A stretch of DNA of 42,937 nt from Sporosarcina globispora (GCF_001274725.1 NZ_LGUF01000007.1:5496758-5539694), one strand, 5' to 3'. Positions 25,071-34,792 are shown, counted from the first letter of the stretch. The notes: generated by a model from the letters alone, not told the origin. Translations and numbers: made by a program.

Positions 25071-26042
25071 TTAAACACAAGCTTCATATTCAGTTTTAAG
25101 GTTATTGATGATCGTCCTAACGGGCAGGATTTCGTTAATTTCATGGACTCTTGCCCCCGCAAATACGAGACCATTCTCGCAGTCCCCATCCATGGAAGTT
25201 ATTAATGAGTCCATTGTGCAAAAGCGATAAGAGCAGTTTTTAAGACAATCGATACAGTTCTTTATTTTCACCTTTTTATTGTCAGATATCTGCTCTGTAA
25301 AATGGTTTTTAATGGCACGTCCTTCCAGTCCTACGGTGGTTTTCACCATGACGATATCTTCCTGTTTGGCGTGGACATACTTTTCTTTGAAGGATAATGG
25401 TGCATCACATTCGTGGCTTGCGACAAATCTTGTTCCCATCTGAACACCGGAAGCACCGATACGAATGGCATGAGCAATATCTCTTCCTGTCATGATCCCT
25501 CCAGCAGCAATGACTGGAATCTGTACTGCTTCCACGACTTCCTGTAAAATATCAAATAGCGGTCTTTCGGTCCCTAAATGTCCTCCCGCTTCATTGCCCT
25601 CTACAACAACGGCAGAAGCACCAAGCCGTTCTGACATTTTGGCCAGCCTTGCAGATGACACAATCGAGATGACCGGTGTGCCAGATTCTCTGCCCCAGCT
25701 GTACATATCCCTTGATATCCCAGCACCTGAAATAATGAAATCAGCCTTCTCCTCAATCGCCGCTTTCATTTTTTCAGCAAAATCATTCATGGCAAAAAGA
25801 ACATTCACCCCAATATAGCCCTCACCCTTGATAGATGCCTTAGCCTTTCTAATATGCAATCTTAAATCTTCAATGCTAATCCCTGTTCCAGAAATAGTTC
25901 CAATACCCCCGGCATTCGCAACGGCTGACGACAGACCACTTAAAGAAATACCTACGCCCATTCCACCTTGCATGATTGGAAATTTAGGCATCATATGACC
26001 AATTCTTAATTGCGGAAATCTCAAAAGAATACCCCATTTCAT
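25071..26042 (-). CDS. Nitronate monooxygenase / FabK-like FMN flavoprotein
   Basis: The 323-residue TIM-barrel flavoprotein opens near LRFPQLRIGHMMPKFPIMQG and has GMGVGISLSGLSSAVANAGG, VEGNEAGGHLG (phosphate and substrate loop), IPVIAAGGIMTGRDIAHAI and GASGVQMGTRFVAS, all typical of the 2-nitropropane dioxygenase/FabK family. Members either oxidise nitronates or reduce enoyl-ACP. A Cys cluster (NCIDCLKNCSYRFC, about residues 270-285) is an extra feature. The start is uncertain: ATG at 26042 or TTG at 26024. A FapR-like operator lies about 60 bases upstream, which argues for a role in fatty acid metabolism. Confidence 0.85.
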   Translation of the reverse strand: MKWGILLRFPQLRIGHMMPKFPIMQGGMGVGISLSGLSSAVANAGGIGTISGTGISIEDLRLHIRKAKASIKGEGYIGVNVLFAMNDFAEKMKAAIEEKADFIISGAGISRDMYSWGRESGTPVISIVSSARLAKMSERLGASAVVVEGNEAGGHLGTERPLFDILQEVVEAVQIPVIAAGGIMTGRDIAHAIRIGASGVQMGTRFVASHECDAPLSFKEKYVHAKQEDIVMVKTTVGLEGRAIKNHFTEQISDNKKVKIKNCIDCLKNCSYRFCTMDSLITSMDGDCENGLVFAGARVHEINEILPVRTIINNLKTEYEACV

Positions 26043-26101
26043 CGTCGAATTATTTCTTCTCCATTATTGTGCGAATGGGGGTCAGTTGAATAGTTATAAA
26101 T

Positions 26102-26118
26102 ATAATACCTGATACTAA
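26102..26118. promoter_or_regulatory. FapR-like operator
   Basis: ATAATACCTGATACTAA matches 15 of 17 positions of the FapR consensus TTAGTACCTGATACTAA. It overlaps a wider inverted repeat (ACCTGAT-actaaa-ATCAGGT) and lies in the promoter region of the flavoprotein gene. Confidence 0.7.
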
Positions 26119-26206
26119 AATCAGGTGGTAATTTAGCAATCGTCACAGAATGTTCAATAAAGGTCAAATAACTTTTTTTATCGTATGTCCGATATACCAG
26201 AAATCA

Positions 26207-26419
26207 TCACAACTCATCCTTTTCTTTTGTAGTTACTATACTATAAAAAATATTGAGTTTATCCCAAACCCAAGCGTGAAAGATTTCGTCTAATTCTTTT
26301 TCTAAGGCATTATCATCCATTTTCTCGTCAATGCCCAATTTTTCAAAAGTGAATGTCTCTGTCGCCTCAGCACCCTCATACTGGGCACTGCTAAATGAGA
26401 GAGTAACTGTTCTGCCCAT
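26207..26419 (-). CDS. Hypothetical 70-residue protein
   Basis: It opens MGRTVTLSFSSAQYEG and continues ETFTFEKLGIDEKMDDN with an acidic C-terminus. GGGGGAACACT precedes the ATG at 26419; the frame is open further upstream to 26476 but without a ribosome site. No family is recognised. Confidence 0.55.
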   Translation of the reverse strand: MGRTVTLSFSSAQYEGAEATETFTFEKLGIDEKMDDNALEKELDEIFHAWVWDKLNIFYSIVTTKEKDEL

Positions 26420-26485
26420 AGTGTTCCCCCTATATAAAGTCAGCAGGTATTCGGTGTTAGCAGCCCTCACACGCATGAAAAAATT

Positions 26486-26704
26486 TTAACTACCTTTTTG
26501 AAATATAAGATGCAATATGTAAGCTAATCCTATAAAAATGATGGTGATGAAAAATACTTTATTTACGGAAAGCTGCTCCATTAGAGGGGTGTGCGTTGAA
26601 CGATCCGAAGTAAATATAGACCACCAACTTGGCTCGGGAAATAGAAGAGATACTATAATCCAGGTGCCAAATAAAAGGATTCCTAGAAACCCATATAACT
26701 TCAT
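26486..26704 (-). CDS. Small two-helix membrane protein
   Basis: The 72 residues start MKLYGFLGILLFGTWIIVSL and end HLIFQKGS, with a second hydrophobic stretch VFFITIIFIGLAYILHLIF. AAAAGGAGGGGGGT precedes the ATG. It is a hypothetical protein of Bacillaceae type, with no function assigned. Confidence 0.65.
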   Translation of the reverse strand: MKLYGFLGILLFGTWIIVSLLFPEPSWWSIFTSDRSTHTPLMEQLSVNKVFFITIIFIGLAYILHLIFQKGS

Positions 26705-26879
26705 ACCCCCCTCCTTTTTTATCTATAGACGATAAAAGAATAAAAAGTCGCTATTTCCTTCTATTTATAGTAAACTAGCTTTCTTACTATTCTTGCCCTT
26801 TACTTAGTACTGTCGAAATAAGGTATAAGTAAAATATTATGTTTATTAATTTACAACTTTCTATCTCCGTATGCTGAAG

Positions 26880-27053
26880 CTAAATATCAAATATTGCATT
26901 TAAAGTAAAAACTAAAATCCAAATAGCTATAATAACGATCCCAAATATCCCGAACTCATTACTATTTTTATCTTCTCTATCCTGCTGCCTCATTTTTCTA
27001 TACATACCTTGAACCTTAATTTGTTTTTGGTGCTTATTTTTAACGTTGTCCAT
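26880..27053 (-). CDS. Small single-pass membrane protein
   Basis: It opens MDNVKNKHQKQIKVQG, is highly charged for 40 residues and ends in a hydrophobic tail FGIVIIAIWILVFTLNAIF. The ATG at 27053 or a GTG 9 bases upstream could start it; GGAGG lies 11 bases before the ATG. Function unknown. Confidence 0.5.
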   Translation of the reverse strand: MDNVKNKHQKQIKVQGMYRKMRQQDREDKNSNEFGIFGIVIIAIWILVFTLNAIFDI

Positions 27054-27221
27054 TCCTTTCACTGCCTCCGATAGTTACGTCCCCATCTTAACTGCTTGAA
27101 AAAAATATCACTTAATTCCTATTAGTAACAGTAAATTATTTATTAATATTCTATAATAATCAAAGCAATTCCTTTATTTTGGAAATTACTTCAAAAGCTT
27201 ACCTTTAGTGATATAAGAAAA

Positions 27222-27243
27222 AAGGACTGCAGAGCAGCCCTTT
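27222..27243. terminator. Intrinsic terminator
   Basis: AAAGGACTGC-aga-GCAGCCCTTT is flanked by A-runs. Confidence 0.7.
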
Positions 27244-27262
27244 AACAAACTTAATAATTCGA

Positions 27263-27376
27263 TTATTTATAATTATCCTCAATAAGATTTCCATCCTTAT
27301 CATAATATCTATAATCCTCAGCTTGAGGAAAATCAAGCCAAGCAACATCAGCTTTATATGGAATAAACGTTTGTTC
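27263..27376 (-). pseudogene. C-terminal remnant of an unidentified small protein
   Basis: An open stretch without a start codon reads QTFIPYKADVAWLDFPQAED and then YYDKDGNLIEDNYK. The overlapping frame upstream (MFVTNSENINAKMIRTN) may be its other half, offset by a frameshift. The family is not recognised. Confidence 0.4.
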
Positions 27377-27463
27377 TAATCATTTTAGCATTTATATTTT
27401 CACTGTTAGTAACAAACATAAAAGCAGGCAGTCAGACAATTCCAGCTGTTGCATTTTTTTATT

Positions 27464-28150
27464 TTATAAGGTTAATTTACCGCCATGATAACAATAGAAG
27501 GTTTTTGCATTTAGGCTCTTAATCTTATCCAAGGACTCTTTTGCTTTCTCAATATCTAAACAAAAATGTGGATTTGCAATAACCAATTTATCATTCTCAT
27601 TAACAGCTGCATCACCTGTAATAACAGATTTTATACTAGGAAAGTATACGGAAATATGACCCGATGTATGCCCTGGAGTTGCTATAATCGTACATTTCCC
27701 ATCCAAGATTTTACTGCCACTCTGTACTTTTTGATCAACCGAAATATGCTTTATATTTTTTAGTTGCTGGATAAACCATTTGCCAAATTCAACTTCCTCA
27801 ATTGGTAATTTATCAAGCATTTCTTCAGCTTGAACTAGCCTCTCCGCTTTCAATTCACCACTAATGTATTTTGATTCAATCTCACTTGCTATTAGATTAA
27901 CCCAAGGAAATTTGGTTTTAAAATCGTATAAGGAGCCAATATGATCTTCATCATAGTGAGTGATAATAATATTCTTTAAGTTCTTCATTTCATATCCAAT
28001 TTTCCTAATTTCCTTTTCAATCAGGGGCAGCAAGTTTGCATAACCTGTATCCACTAACGTTAAATCATTATTATCAATGATTAAGCTTGGATAGATTTGA
28101 ATTTTTTGCCCATTAAATTCAAATTCTATTGGCAGTTCTAAAATCTCCAC
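27464..28150 (-). CDS. MBL-fold metallohydrolase
   Basis: The 228-residue protein has the metallo-beta-lactamase metal site: LVDTGY, ITHYDEDHIGSL (H-x-D-x-D-H), ATPGHTSGHISVY (third His) and VITGDAAVN (bridging Asp), with a final FYCYHGGKL His. This arrangement is common to hydrolases such as lactonases and glyoxalase II relatives; the substrate is unknown. I chose the GTG start at 28150 since GGGGGAG precedes it closely; the frame is open to 28228 but those residues do not fit the family. The VOC-like gene upstream reads in the same direction. Confidence 0.8.
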   Translation of the reverse strand: MEILELPIEFEFNGQKIQIYPSLIIDNNDLTLVDTGYANLLPLIEKEIRKIGYEMKNLKNIIITHYDEDHIGSLYDFKTKFPWVNLIASEIESKYISGELKAERLVQAEEMLDKLPIEEVEFGKWFIQQLKNIKHISVDQKVQSGSKILDGKCTIIATPGHTSGHISVYFPSIKSVITGDAAVNENDKLVIANPHFCLDIEKAKESLDKIKSLNAKTFYCYHGGKLTL

Positions 28151-28234
28151 TTTACTCCCCCTTCCAAAATCATCTGCTATTGCTCTTTTTATACTTCTTA
28201 AAGAAACTTCTCTTTGATTGGCAGCCAATTTTCT

Positions 28235-28834
28235 TCAATTCACAAACCTTACACCATTAGGGTCCACTACTTGTTTTGATGAGAAATCCGTAATAACAGC
28301 TTCCCTGATTGTAACCTTATCACCAGTTACAGATTTTATGGTGTTAACAGTTTTTCCAAACAAAGCGGAAAGATCATCTTCTAACCCCTTTTTCTTTGTT
28401 TCTATTCTTAATTCTTCTATTTTTATGTTATCAGTCATCGAATCTACTATGTCTTTGTTTGTTTGAAGTTCTATTCTAAAAGAATAAGGCGTATTTATAA
28501 ACGTTCTTCGTTCACCTCTATCAACAGACCAATTCATTTCCGCTGCATTTTCACATATAAGATCTTGTTCTTTTTCTGATATCAAAAAGCCAATATGATC
28601 AAATATAATCTTCTTTCCATATCCAAAAGTGATATTTATGGTCCCTTTTCTTGCTTCGATTATACGAAAAAGAATATTTTTCTCCCGGAAGTCATCCCAT
28701 ACTAAAGGAGGATTAAAGTTCTGAAAATCCCCCTGGTATTTTCCTATACGCTGAAAAACCTGAAAGCCATGATCTACGTAAAATCTTTCTGTTTCTTCTA
28801 CATGCGGGGTCCAAAAATGATAATGAAAAAGCAC
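28235..28834 (-). CDS. VOC (glyoxalase-like) family protein
   Basis: The 199 residues start LFHYHFWTPHVEETERFYVD, resembling the first VOC module, and continue with IIFDHIGFLISEKEQD and FINTPYSFRIELQTN, the second half. The C-terminal 60 residues (ALFGKTVNTIKSVTGDKV and on) are less typical. I chose GTG at 28834, with GAGGTG just upstream. The gene is close to the MBL-fold gene and may be co-transcribed with it. Confidence 0.65.
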   Translation of the reverse strand: MLFHYHFWTPHVEETERFYVDHGFQVFQRIGKYQGDFQNFNPPLVWDDFREKNILFRIIEARKGTINITFGYGKKIIFDHIGFLISEKEQDLICENAAEMNWSVDRGERRTFINTPYSFRIELQTNKDIVDSMTDNIKIEELRIETKKKGLEDDLSALFGKTVNTIKSVTGDKVTIREAVITDFSSKQVVDPNGVRFVN

Positions 28835-29011
28835 AGAAATCACCTCTTTAATAGGTCCATTACCATAGATATTCCATACAAAAGAAATTTTTCCTTTATA
28901 GGCCGTTCCCTAGCCTTTCACAAGGTCATGATACAGTGCCGGCATATAGTTTTCAAATGGAAAATGGCCACTGCAACATAACTTTATTAAATGAAGACAT
29001 CACATTTTAAC

Positions 29012-29434
29012 TTATTCTTTAAATTCCCAAGCAGGATTCCAAACTACTTCCCACAAATGTCCGTCTGGATCTTGGAAGTATCCGGAATATCCACCCCAAA
29101 AGGTGTCATGCGCTTGAACTGTAATAACTGCACCAGCCCTCTCAGCCTGTTCCATTACCATATCTACCTCTTCTTTACACCTAACATTATGCCCAATCGT
29201 AAATTCAGTCGGGCTAGCAGCTGTATGGTTAATGCTTGTGTCATGAGCGATGTCTTTACGATTCCAAATTGCTAATTTTAATCCTGATTGCAGATCAAAA
29301 AACGCAACAGCACCATGCTCGAATTCCTTCCCTACTATGCCCTGTGTTGGAAACCCAAGACCATTCTGATAGAAATTTAAAGACCTCTCTAAATCATCTA
29401 CACCCAATGTTATAACTGAAATTCGCGATTTCAT
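29012..29434 (-). CDS. VOC family protein (glyoxalase/dioxygenase-like)
   Basis: The 140-residue protein starts MKSRISVITLGVDDLERSLN and has FYQNGLGFPTQG, AVAFFDLQSGLKLAIWN, TIGHNVRCKEEVDMVM, AGAVITVQAHDTFWGGYSG and YFQDPDGHLWEVVWNP. This is a complete single VOC unit of the type that dimerises around a metal. The substrate is unknown. GGGAGG precedes the ATG. Confidence 0.85.
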   Translation of the reverse strand: MKSRISVITLGVDDLERSLNFYQNGLGFPTQGIVGKEFEHGAVAFFDLQSGLKLAIWNRKDIAHDTSINHTAASPTEFTIGHNVRCKEEVDMVMEQAERAGAVITVQAHDTFWGGYSGYFQDPDGHLWEVVWNPAWEFKE

Positions 29435-29661
29435 ATAAGACCTCCCAATAAACTCGCTCAGTACATTTTAACATAAAATGGAACTTTCAAATTACCTGTT
29501 TATTGAATTAACAAACCCCGTTACAATAAGAATAAGCTGCCGAAAGGGCAGCTATCTATAAAACTACTCCAATCTTTTAAAATCAGTTTTCAGCCTTCTT
29601 TAACTTTATAAAACCCATCCCTAGTCGACTAATCCTGTATCATTAATCCTGCACTTTACCT
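29435..29661. other. Intergenic region with composite repeat
   Basis: It contains a repeat copy, taacaaaccccgttacaata (29508-29527), followed by the hairpin AGCTGCC-gaaa-GGGCAGCT (29535-29552). Nothing else was seen. Confidence 0.5.
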
Positions 29662-30047
29662 TCACATTAAAGGCATACCTATATCAATTCCATCTTCTGT
29701 CACTCTCCTGTAAGCATCAAATAGGGTTAGACCTTTCGCATAGGGCGAGTCTGTGCTGCTTTCTTCAAACATGGAAAATAAATAGCTGCCTGCTACTGTT
29801 CTACTTTAGGTTTAAATTCAAGTACCTGGTATGCGGCTGGAATTGCGACACTTAGATAGGAGGTCCTTTGTATATCGGGTCTTCTAACGAAGTACTCTAA
29901 TAAAGGCCGGTTATCCTCTGTAGCCACTTTTTCACCAATTAAAATCGTTTCTGTTTGTCCATAAAATAGTTCCTTATCTGTCATAGAATTCAAATGCTTT
30001 AAAGCTTCTGAAATTGAATTGGCCTCATACGATAATAAAGTAAATTC
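29662..30047 (-). pseudogene. Ger(x)C spore germination protein, internal fragment
   Basis: The stretch LLSYEANSISEALKHLN, DKELFYGQTETILIGEKVA, LLEYFVRRPDIQRTSYLSVA and YQVLEFKPKVE is the N-terminal third of Ger(x)C (GerAC/GerBC) lipoproteins of germinant receptors. The frame stops at 29793 and continues shifted as RTVAGSYLFSMFEESS, SPYAKGLTLFDAYRRV, DGIDIGMPLM. Both ends of the gene are missing and there is at least one frameshift, so it is a relic. Confidence 0.72.
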
Positions 30048-30151
30048 TCAAAGATTATTATATAAAAAATTTATGCACATTAAACTCAAAACCGGAAATT
30101 CCTTACATCTCATTGATCCTTATAACCCGAAAGCTAATTTTGCATATATAA

Positions 30152-30195
30152 AAAACCCAATTCCTCAATAGTACATTTTGAGAAATTGGGTTTTT
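30152..30195. terminator. Strong bidirectional terminator
   Basis: AAACCCAATT pairs with AATTGGGTTT and an inner CTCAA with TTGAG, flanked by A and T runs. It closes the fdhF-DUF1641-psiE-mpsC unit. Confidence 0.9.
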
Positions 30196-30236
30196 TTACT
30201 GCATTTCATTACATTCAGAAAAGGCTAAGCCTATTT

Positions 30237-30587
30237 TTAATTTACCTTAATATCTTTGTCAAACACATAAACAGTCATGGCAATATCCAAATCTATATTG
30301 ATATCTGCATAAATACTGACAAGTTTCGCCCGAACTAATTCCTCCAATTTTTTTACTTTAGCAGAATCCTCATAGATTCTTTTCACTAAAGTGGTCCTTG
30401 CCTCATGAACCATCTGATGTCCTTCTCTCGATTCAATCATAAATTTTTCTATATTGGTCAGATTACCTTTCATCTCACTGATCGCCCAAGAACCTGCAAA
30501 CCGGGTGGTAATTTCTCTCGGTCCATTCCCAACACATTCTTTACGTATTTCCCGAACCAGCATATTGAATTGATGTTCGATTGTCAT
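30237..30587 (-). CDS. MpsC/DUF2294 family protein
   Basis: The 116-residue protein starts MTIEHQFNMLVREIRKECVG and shows GPREITTRFAGSWAISEM and EGHQMVHEARTTLVKRIYE, the conserved blocks of DUF2294 (MpsC-like). MpsABC in Staphylococcus is linked to sodium and bicarbonate transport, but stand-alone DUF2294 proteins are not characterised. It is 22 bases downstream of the psiE-like gene and precedes a terminator, so it is probably the last gene of that unit. Confidence 0.78.
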   Translation of the reverse strand: MTIEHQFNMLVREIRKECVGNGPREITTRFAGSWAISEMKGNLTNIEKFMIESREGHQMVHEARTTLVKRIYEDSAKVKKLEELVRAKLVSIYADINIDLDIAMTVYVFDKDIKVN

Positions 30588-30609
30588 TACGTTTCTCCTC
30601 TTTCTCAGA

Positions 30610-31014
30610 TTAAAATTTCAACCTCTTAATTGGTAAAAAGTAACTAACCATGAGGACCAGAACCACCAAAGATAACCACAAATTTTGTAATGGATGTTCA
30701 TTATTCACAATGATAAAACGGATGGTTGCTGTAATCCCAATATAAAGAAGGTTCCTTAATGGAAAATGGTGATTTTCCTTGAAATATTCTACAATCATCG
30801 AAATAAATCCGAAATACAAGAAAAAGACCAAAACCTTTCCAAGAATATCATGTACATTATAATTTCCAATAAGTGCATCATTTACAATATTGCAGAGTTC
30901 CCTAAAAAGAAAAAAAATAAGGACACAGCTAAGAATAATCAACGATGAATTTAACATTACTTGATAAAATTTTATTAACCATTTTCCTTTATTCAATCGA
31001 TCTAATACAGCCAT
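30610..31014 (-). CDS. psiE: PsiE-family membrane protein
   Basis: The 134-residue protein has four hydrophobic segments and the PsiE pattern: SSLIILSCVLIFFLFRE, DILGKVLVFFLYFGFISMIV-EYFKENHHFPLR and YIGITATIRFIIV. PsiE was named for phosphate starvation in E. coli; its function is unknown. The gene sits between the DUF1641 and MpsC-like genes on the same strand. Confidence 0.8.
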   Translation of the reverse strand: MAVLDRLNKGKWLIKFYQVMLNSSLIILSCVLIFFLFRELCNIVNDALIGNYNVHDILGKVLVFFLYFGFISMIVEYFKENHHFPLRNLLYIGITATIRFIIVNNEHPLQNLWLSLVVLVLMVSYFLPIKRLKF

Positions 31015-31080
31015 TATTCCCCTCCATCGTCACTATTCCTATTTCTCTTTAATCTAATTGAGGAAATGGCGTTTTGAGGC

Positions 31081-31560
31081 CTATTCCTTCATTCCTTCTC
31101 CAAGCCCTTTTAAAAAGTTGATGCCGAATCCCATTGCACGGTTAACATCAGGATCTTTCGTAAGTTTTATTAGTTCAAAAAGCCCAACTTTTTGATTCTG
31201 CTGAAGCCCCTCCTCTGCTTTTTGAAGACCTTTAGATAAGCCTTCCATCATTTTCTTCGTCATTTCAGGATTTAGCTCTGTCAATATTCCAGCGGCAGCC
31301 ATACCATTATTAATGGCGTTTGTTACAGGCGGCCGAAGCATCTGCCCCACCGCAATTTTAGCTATTTTTTCCTTTGCTTCAATTAAACTATTAACAGCTT
31401 CTAGAATTCCGCTCTCATGAAGCTCTTGGAGCAGTTTTATCGCTTCTTGTATGCCATTCGCATTTTGTGTTACATCTTGTATGACTTTTTCAAGAACCTG
31501 GTTTTGAATTTCTTTTTCGTTCAAACTAGGCTCATTAATATGAGATATCGGTTTCGCCAT
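31081..31560 (-). CDS. DUF1641 protein (YjgD-like, formate dehydrogenase partner)
   Basis: The 159 residues include LQELHESGILEAVNSLIEAK, VTNAINNGMAAAG, LSKGLQKAEEGLQQNQKVG and DPDVNRAMGFGINFLKGLG, the DUF1641 signature. In Bacillus such genes follow the YjgC-type formate dehydrogenase catalytic gene. Here the ATG overlaps the fdhF stop (TAATG), so translation is coupled. An accessory role to formate dehydrogenase is inferred from this conserved pairing. Confidence 0.87.
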   Translation of the reverse strand: MAKPISHINEPSLNEKEIQNQVLEKVIQDVTQNANGIQEAIKLLQELHESGILEAVNSLIEAKEKIAKIAVGQMLRPPVTNAINNGMAAAGILTELNPEMTKKMMEGLSKGLQKAEEGLQQNQKVGLFELIKLTKDPDVNRAMGFGINFLKGLGEGMKE

Positions 31561-34516
31561 TACTTAGTCCCTCCTGTTAGATCACTCAAGTCTGCAATAG
31601 GCTCATAATCTCCACGTGCCCATTTTCGTTCGACCTGTACACCGAGCTGAGGATTTCGCTTTGCATATCTGGGATTATATAACGGAAGTGGTGTACTGCC
31701 TTTTGCCTTTAATAATTCCATTTTTACTTTCGTCTGTTTGTAGGCAGGTGTCTGTGTCCGAATATCACCCACACTTCCAGTCAGCAGATTGATGGCATTT
31801 TCATGACTGACTGAGTGCATAGGAACATACAGTTCTTTTCCCCGTACCCTATCTGTTACGATCGCACGTAGCTTTATTGCCCCTTTGGTGACACAAGGCG
31901 TACGAGCGACCCATCCTTAACACCGCGTTTACGGGCAAGTTCCGGTGACACTTCCACAAATACTTCAGGCAGCTTATACTGAATCCCTTTGGATTTATTG
32001 GTCATATTTCCTTCATGGAAATGTTCCAGCAGACGCCCATTATTCAATGTCAGGTCGTATTCCAGCGAAAATTCAATAGGTGGAACAAATTCCACAAGAG
32101 AAAGACGAGCTTTTCCATCTGGAAAGTTAAACCGTTCTATATAAAGGAGTGGCTCATCCGTTCCATCTTTTTGTACTGGCCATATTAAGCTGTTCCACCC
32201 ATCAAGCCGTTCATATGATATCCCTTCAAAAATCGGAGATAAGCTTGCAATTTCATCCATGATCTCGCTTGGATGCTCGTAATTCCAATCAGCCCCCATA
32301 TATTTGGCGATTTGCTGAATAATCCACCAATCCGGTTTCGATTCACCCAATGGTTCAAGTGCGCGGTAGAGCCGCTGAATGCGCCGCTCTGTATTGGTAA
32401 ATGTCCCATCTTTCTCCAGTGACGGAGCTGCCGGTAATACAACATCTGCAAATTGTGCTGTTTTTGTAAGAAACACATCCTGGACAACAAAAAATTCTAG
32501 TTTGCTGAGAGTATCATGCACATGGTTTGAGTTTGAATCGACCCATGCCATATCCTCACCCATTAGATACATGGCTTTTAATTCGCCTTCCTCCACTGCT
32601 TCTAACATTTCAATGTTTGTGAATCCTTGCATATCGGAAATGCTGACGCCATATGCCTGTTCAAACTTTGCTCGGGCCTTTTCATCTGATAGACGCTGAT
32701 TCCCTGGAAGCCATTGTGGAAGAGTCCCCATATCACAGGATCCTTGTACATTGTTATGCCCCCTCAGAGGATACGCCCCTGCACCAGGACGGCCAAAATT
32801 TCCTGTTATGAGAAGAAGATTCGCGATCGCTGCGGATGTGTGGGATCCGGCAACATTTTGAGTGACGCCCATTCCCCATAAAACACATGTTCCATCTGCT
32901 TCGTGTATCATTCTCGCCGTTTCGATCAGGTGTTCTTTTGAAAGCCCTGTTACTTCCTCTGCATATTCTAGGGTGTATTTTTCCAGGAGTTTAAGATACT
33001 TGCTAAATTGATTTACACGTTTTTCAATAAAGGGTTCATCATGCCAGCCTTGATCGATGATATATTTAGCAACAGCTGTTATCCATACATAATCTGTTCC
33101 CTGTTTTGGGTGTAAAAACAAATCGGAGCGCTCAGCCATTTCATGCTTGCGAAGGTCTGACACAATCAGTTTCTGTCCGTGTAATTTCTTTGCACGCTTT
33201 ACCCGGGTCGCAAGTACAGGGTGGCCTTCAGTTGGATTCGCACCAATAATGATCACAAGCCCTGCACCTGCAATATCTTTAATAGTGCCGGAGTCGCCTC
33301 CATGCCCAACTGTCGCAAGCAACCCATCTGTGGCAGGTGACTGGCAGTATCGTGAACAATTGTCAATGTTGTTTGATTCAAATACTTGACGGGCTAATTT
33401 TTGCATCAGATAAGCGTCTTCGTTCGTTGTTTTGGAAGAACTGACAAATCCTAACCCACTCCCTCCATACATTTGTTTAATGGAGCCCATTTTTTCTGCA
33501 ATCAATGTAAGAGCCTCATCCCAGGAGGCAGGAACAAACTCATCTCCCTTTCGAATTAAAGGAGTAGTAAGACGCTGCTCACTATTGACAAAATCCCATC
33601 CAAACTTTCCTTTAACACAGGTAGAAACACTGTTTACAGGCCCGTTTTCAGTTGGCTCGATTTTTAAGATTTCACGGCCCTTTGTCCATACTTCAAATGA
33701 ACACCCAACTCCGCAAAACGTACAAACGGTTTTGGTTTTCTTCGTGCGTGTCTCCCGCATTGCCGCCTCTACTTCTGATAAGGCAAAAATGGTCTTATAG
33801 TCGGGTTCGACTTCTTTAATCAGATCCACCATAGGGTTTAACAAATCATTTGGAATAGCGGTCATAAGGCCAGCTTCCCCGAGCATTGATTTTTCCATTA
33901 ACGCATTACATGGACAAACAGTTGCACACTGTCCGCAGGATACGCAGGAAGATTCATTGATGGATGAATCTTTATCCCAAATGACTCGAGGCATTTTCCG
34001 CTCCCAATCAATCGTGAGCGTTTCATTAACCTGTAAATCCTGGCATACTTCCACACAGCGTCCGCAAAGAATACACTGATTGGGGTCGTATCGGTAAAAA
34101 GGATGTGACATATCCACTTCATATCCTTTTTCACGGAAGGGACGGGTTTGATGCTCAACCTCCAAAAATTCCGCTGTATTATGAACACGGCAATTCCCAT
34201 TGTTATTGTCGCAAACTGTACAATAAAGCAAGTGATTCTCCAGGATGCGGTCCATTGCTTCTGTTTGTGCCGTTTTGGCCCGTTCTGAGGAAGTCAGTAT
34301 ATTCATTCCTTCCTCCATTTGCGTAGAACAGGCCCTTGCAATTTTCCCATCTATCTCACACATGCATGTATCACAAGTCTGTATGGGACCCAATACTTCT
34401 GAATAGCAGATATGAGGGTGTTCTATCCCATCCTGCAAAAGATAATCAAGGATACGCATTCCCTTTTCTGCCTCACGTACCTCCCCATTAATATTTACTC
34501 TGACTGTTTCTGACAA
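31560..34516 (-). pseudogene. fdhF: Formate dehydrogenase catalytic subunit (YjgC/YrhE type), frameshifted near the C-terminus
   Basis: The roughly 985-residue molybdoenzyme would oxidise formate to CO2. In order it has a 2Fe-2S domain (HICYSEVLGPIQTCDTCMC, C-x2-C spacing), CDNNNGNCRVH, two 4Fe-4S clusters (CILCGRCVEVC, CVSCGQCATVC), a fourth (CTFCGVGCSFEVW), the active-site region NIDNCSRYCQSPATDGL and molybdopterin-binding blocks such as GANPTEGHPV and LRGHNNVQGSCDMG. After LVSPKG the frame stops at 31874. One extra G in the GGGG tract (31880-31883) would restore AIKLRAIVTDRVRGKELYV and the last 86 residues to the stop at 31560. TTG at 34516 is the likely start (AAAGGGGAG 6 bases upstream). 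A long hairpin precedes it. Confidence 0.9.
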
Positions 34517-34544
34517 TGTAAACTCCCCTTTTCCCAAAATAAAA

Positions 34545-34601
34545 AGCCCGCCATAAAATAGTTTTGTGCATGACTTTGCACAAACTATTTTATGGCGGGC
34601 T
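34545..34601 (-). terminator. Long terminator-like hairpin directly before fdhF
   Basis: AGCCCGCCATAAAATAGTTT and the following TTGTGCA (34545-34570) pair with a 25-base complement (34577-34601), one base bulged, with a 6-base loop. On the minus strand it is followed by TTTTTATTTT and then the fdhF ribosome site 20 bases on. Its place in the fdhF leader suggests attenuation or an inserted palindrome rather than the end of the upstream gene. Confidence 0.75.
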
Positions 34602-34792
34602 AATCTCTAAGCAGGTTATCCTACTAGTTATCCATCTCACCATTATACTTTTAAAAAAAGACATAGAGTCAGGCAATTATACATTACTTAACATCCATGA
34701 GCTTTTATACTGTTATTATAGTGCTTTTTATGTTTATTATCAATAATAAATTATTGAGCTTAAATCCCCTCTGATTTTTAAGCTGAGGGATT

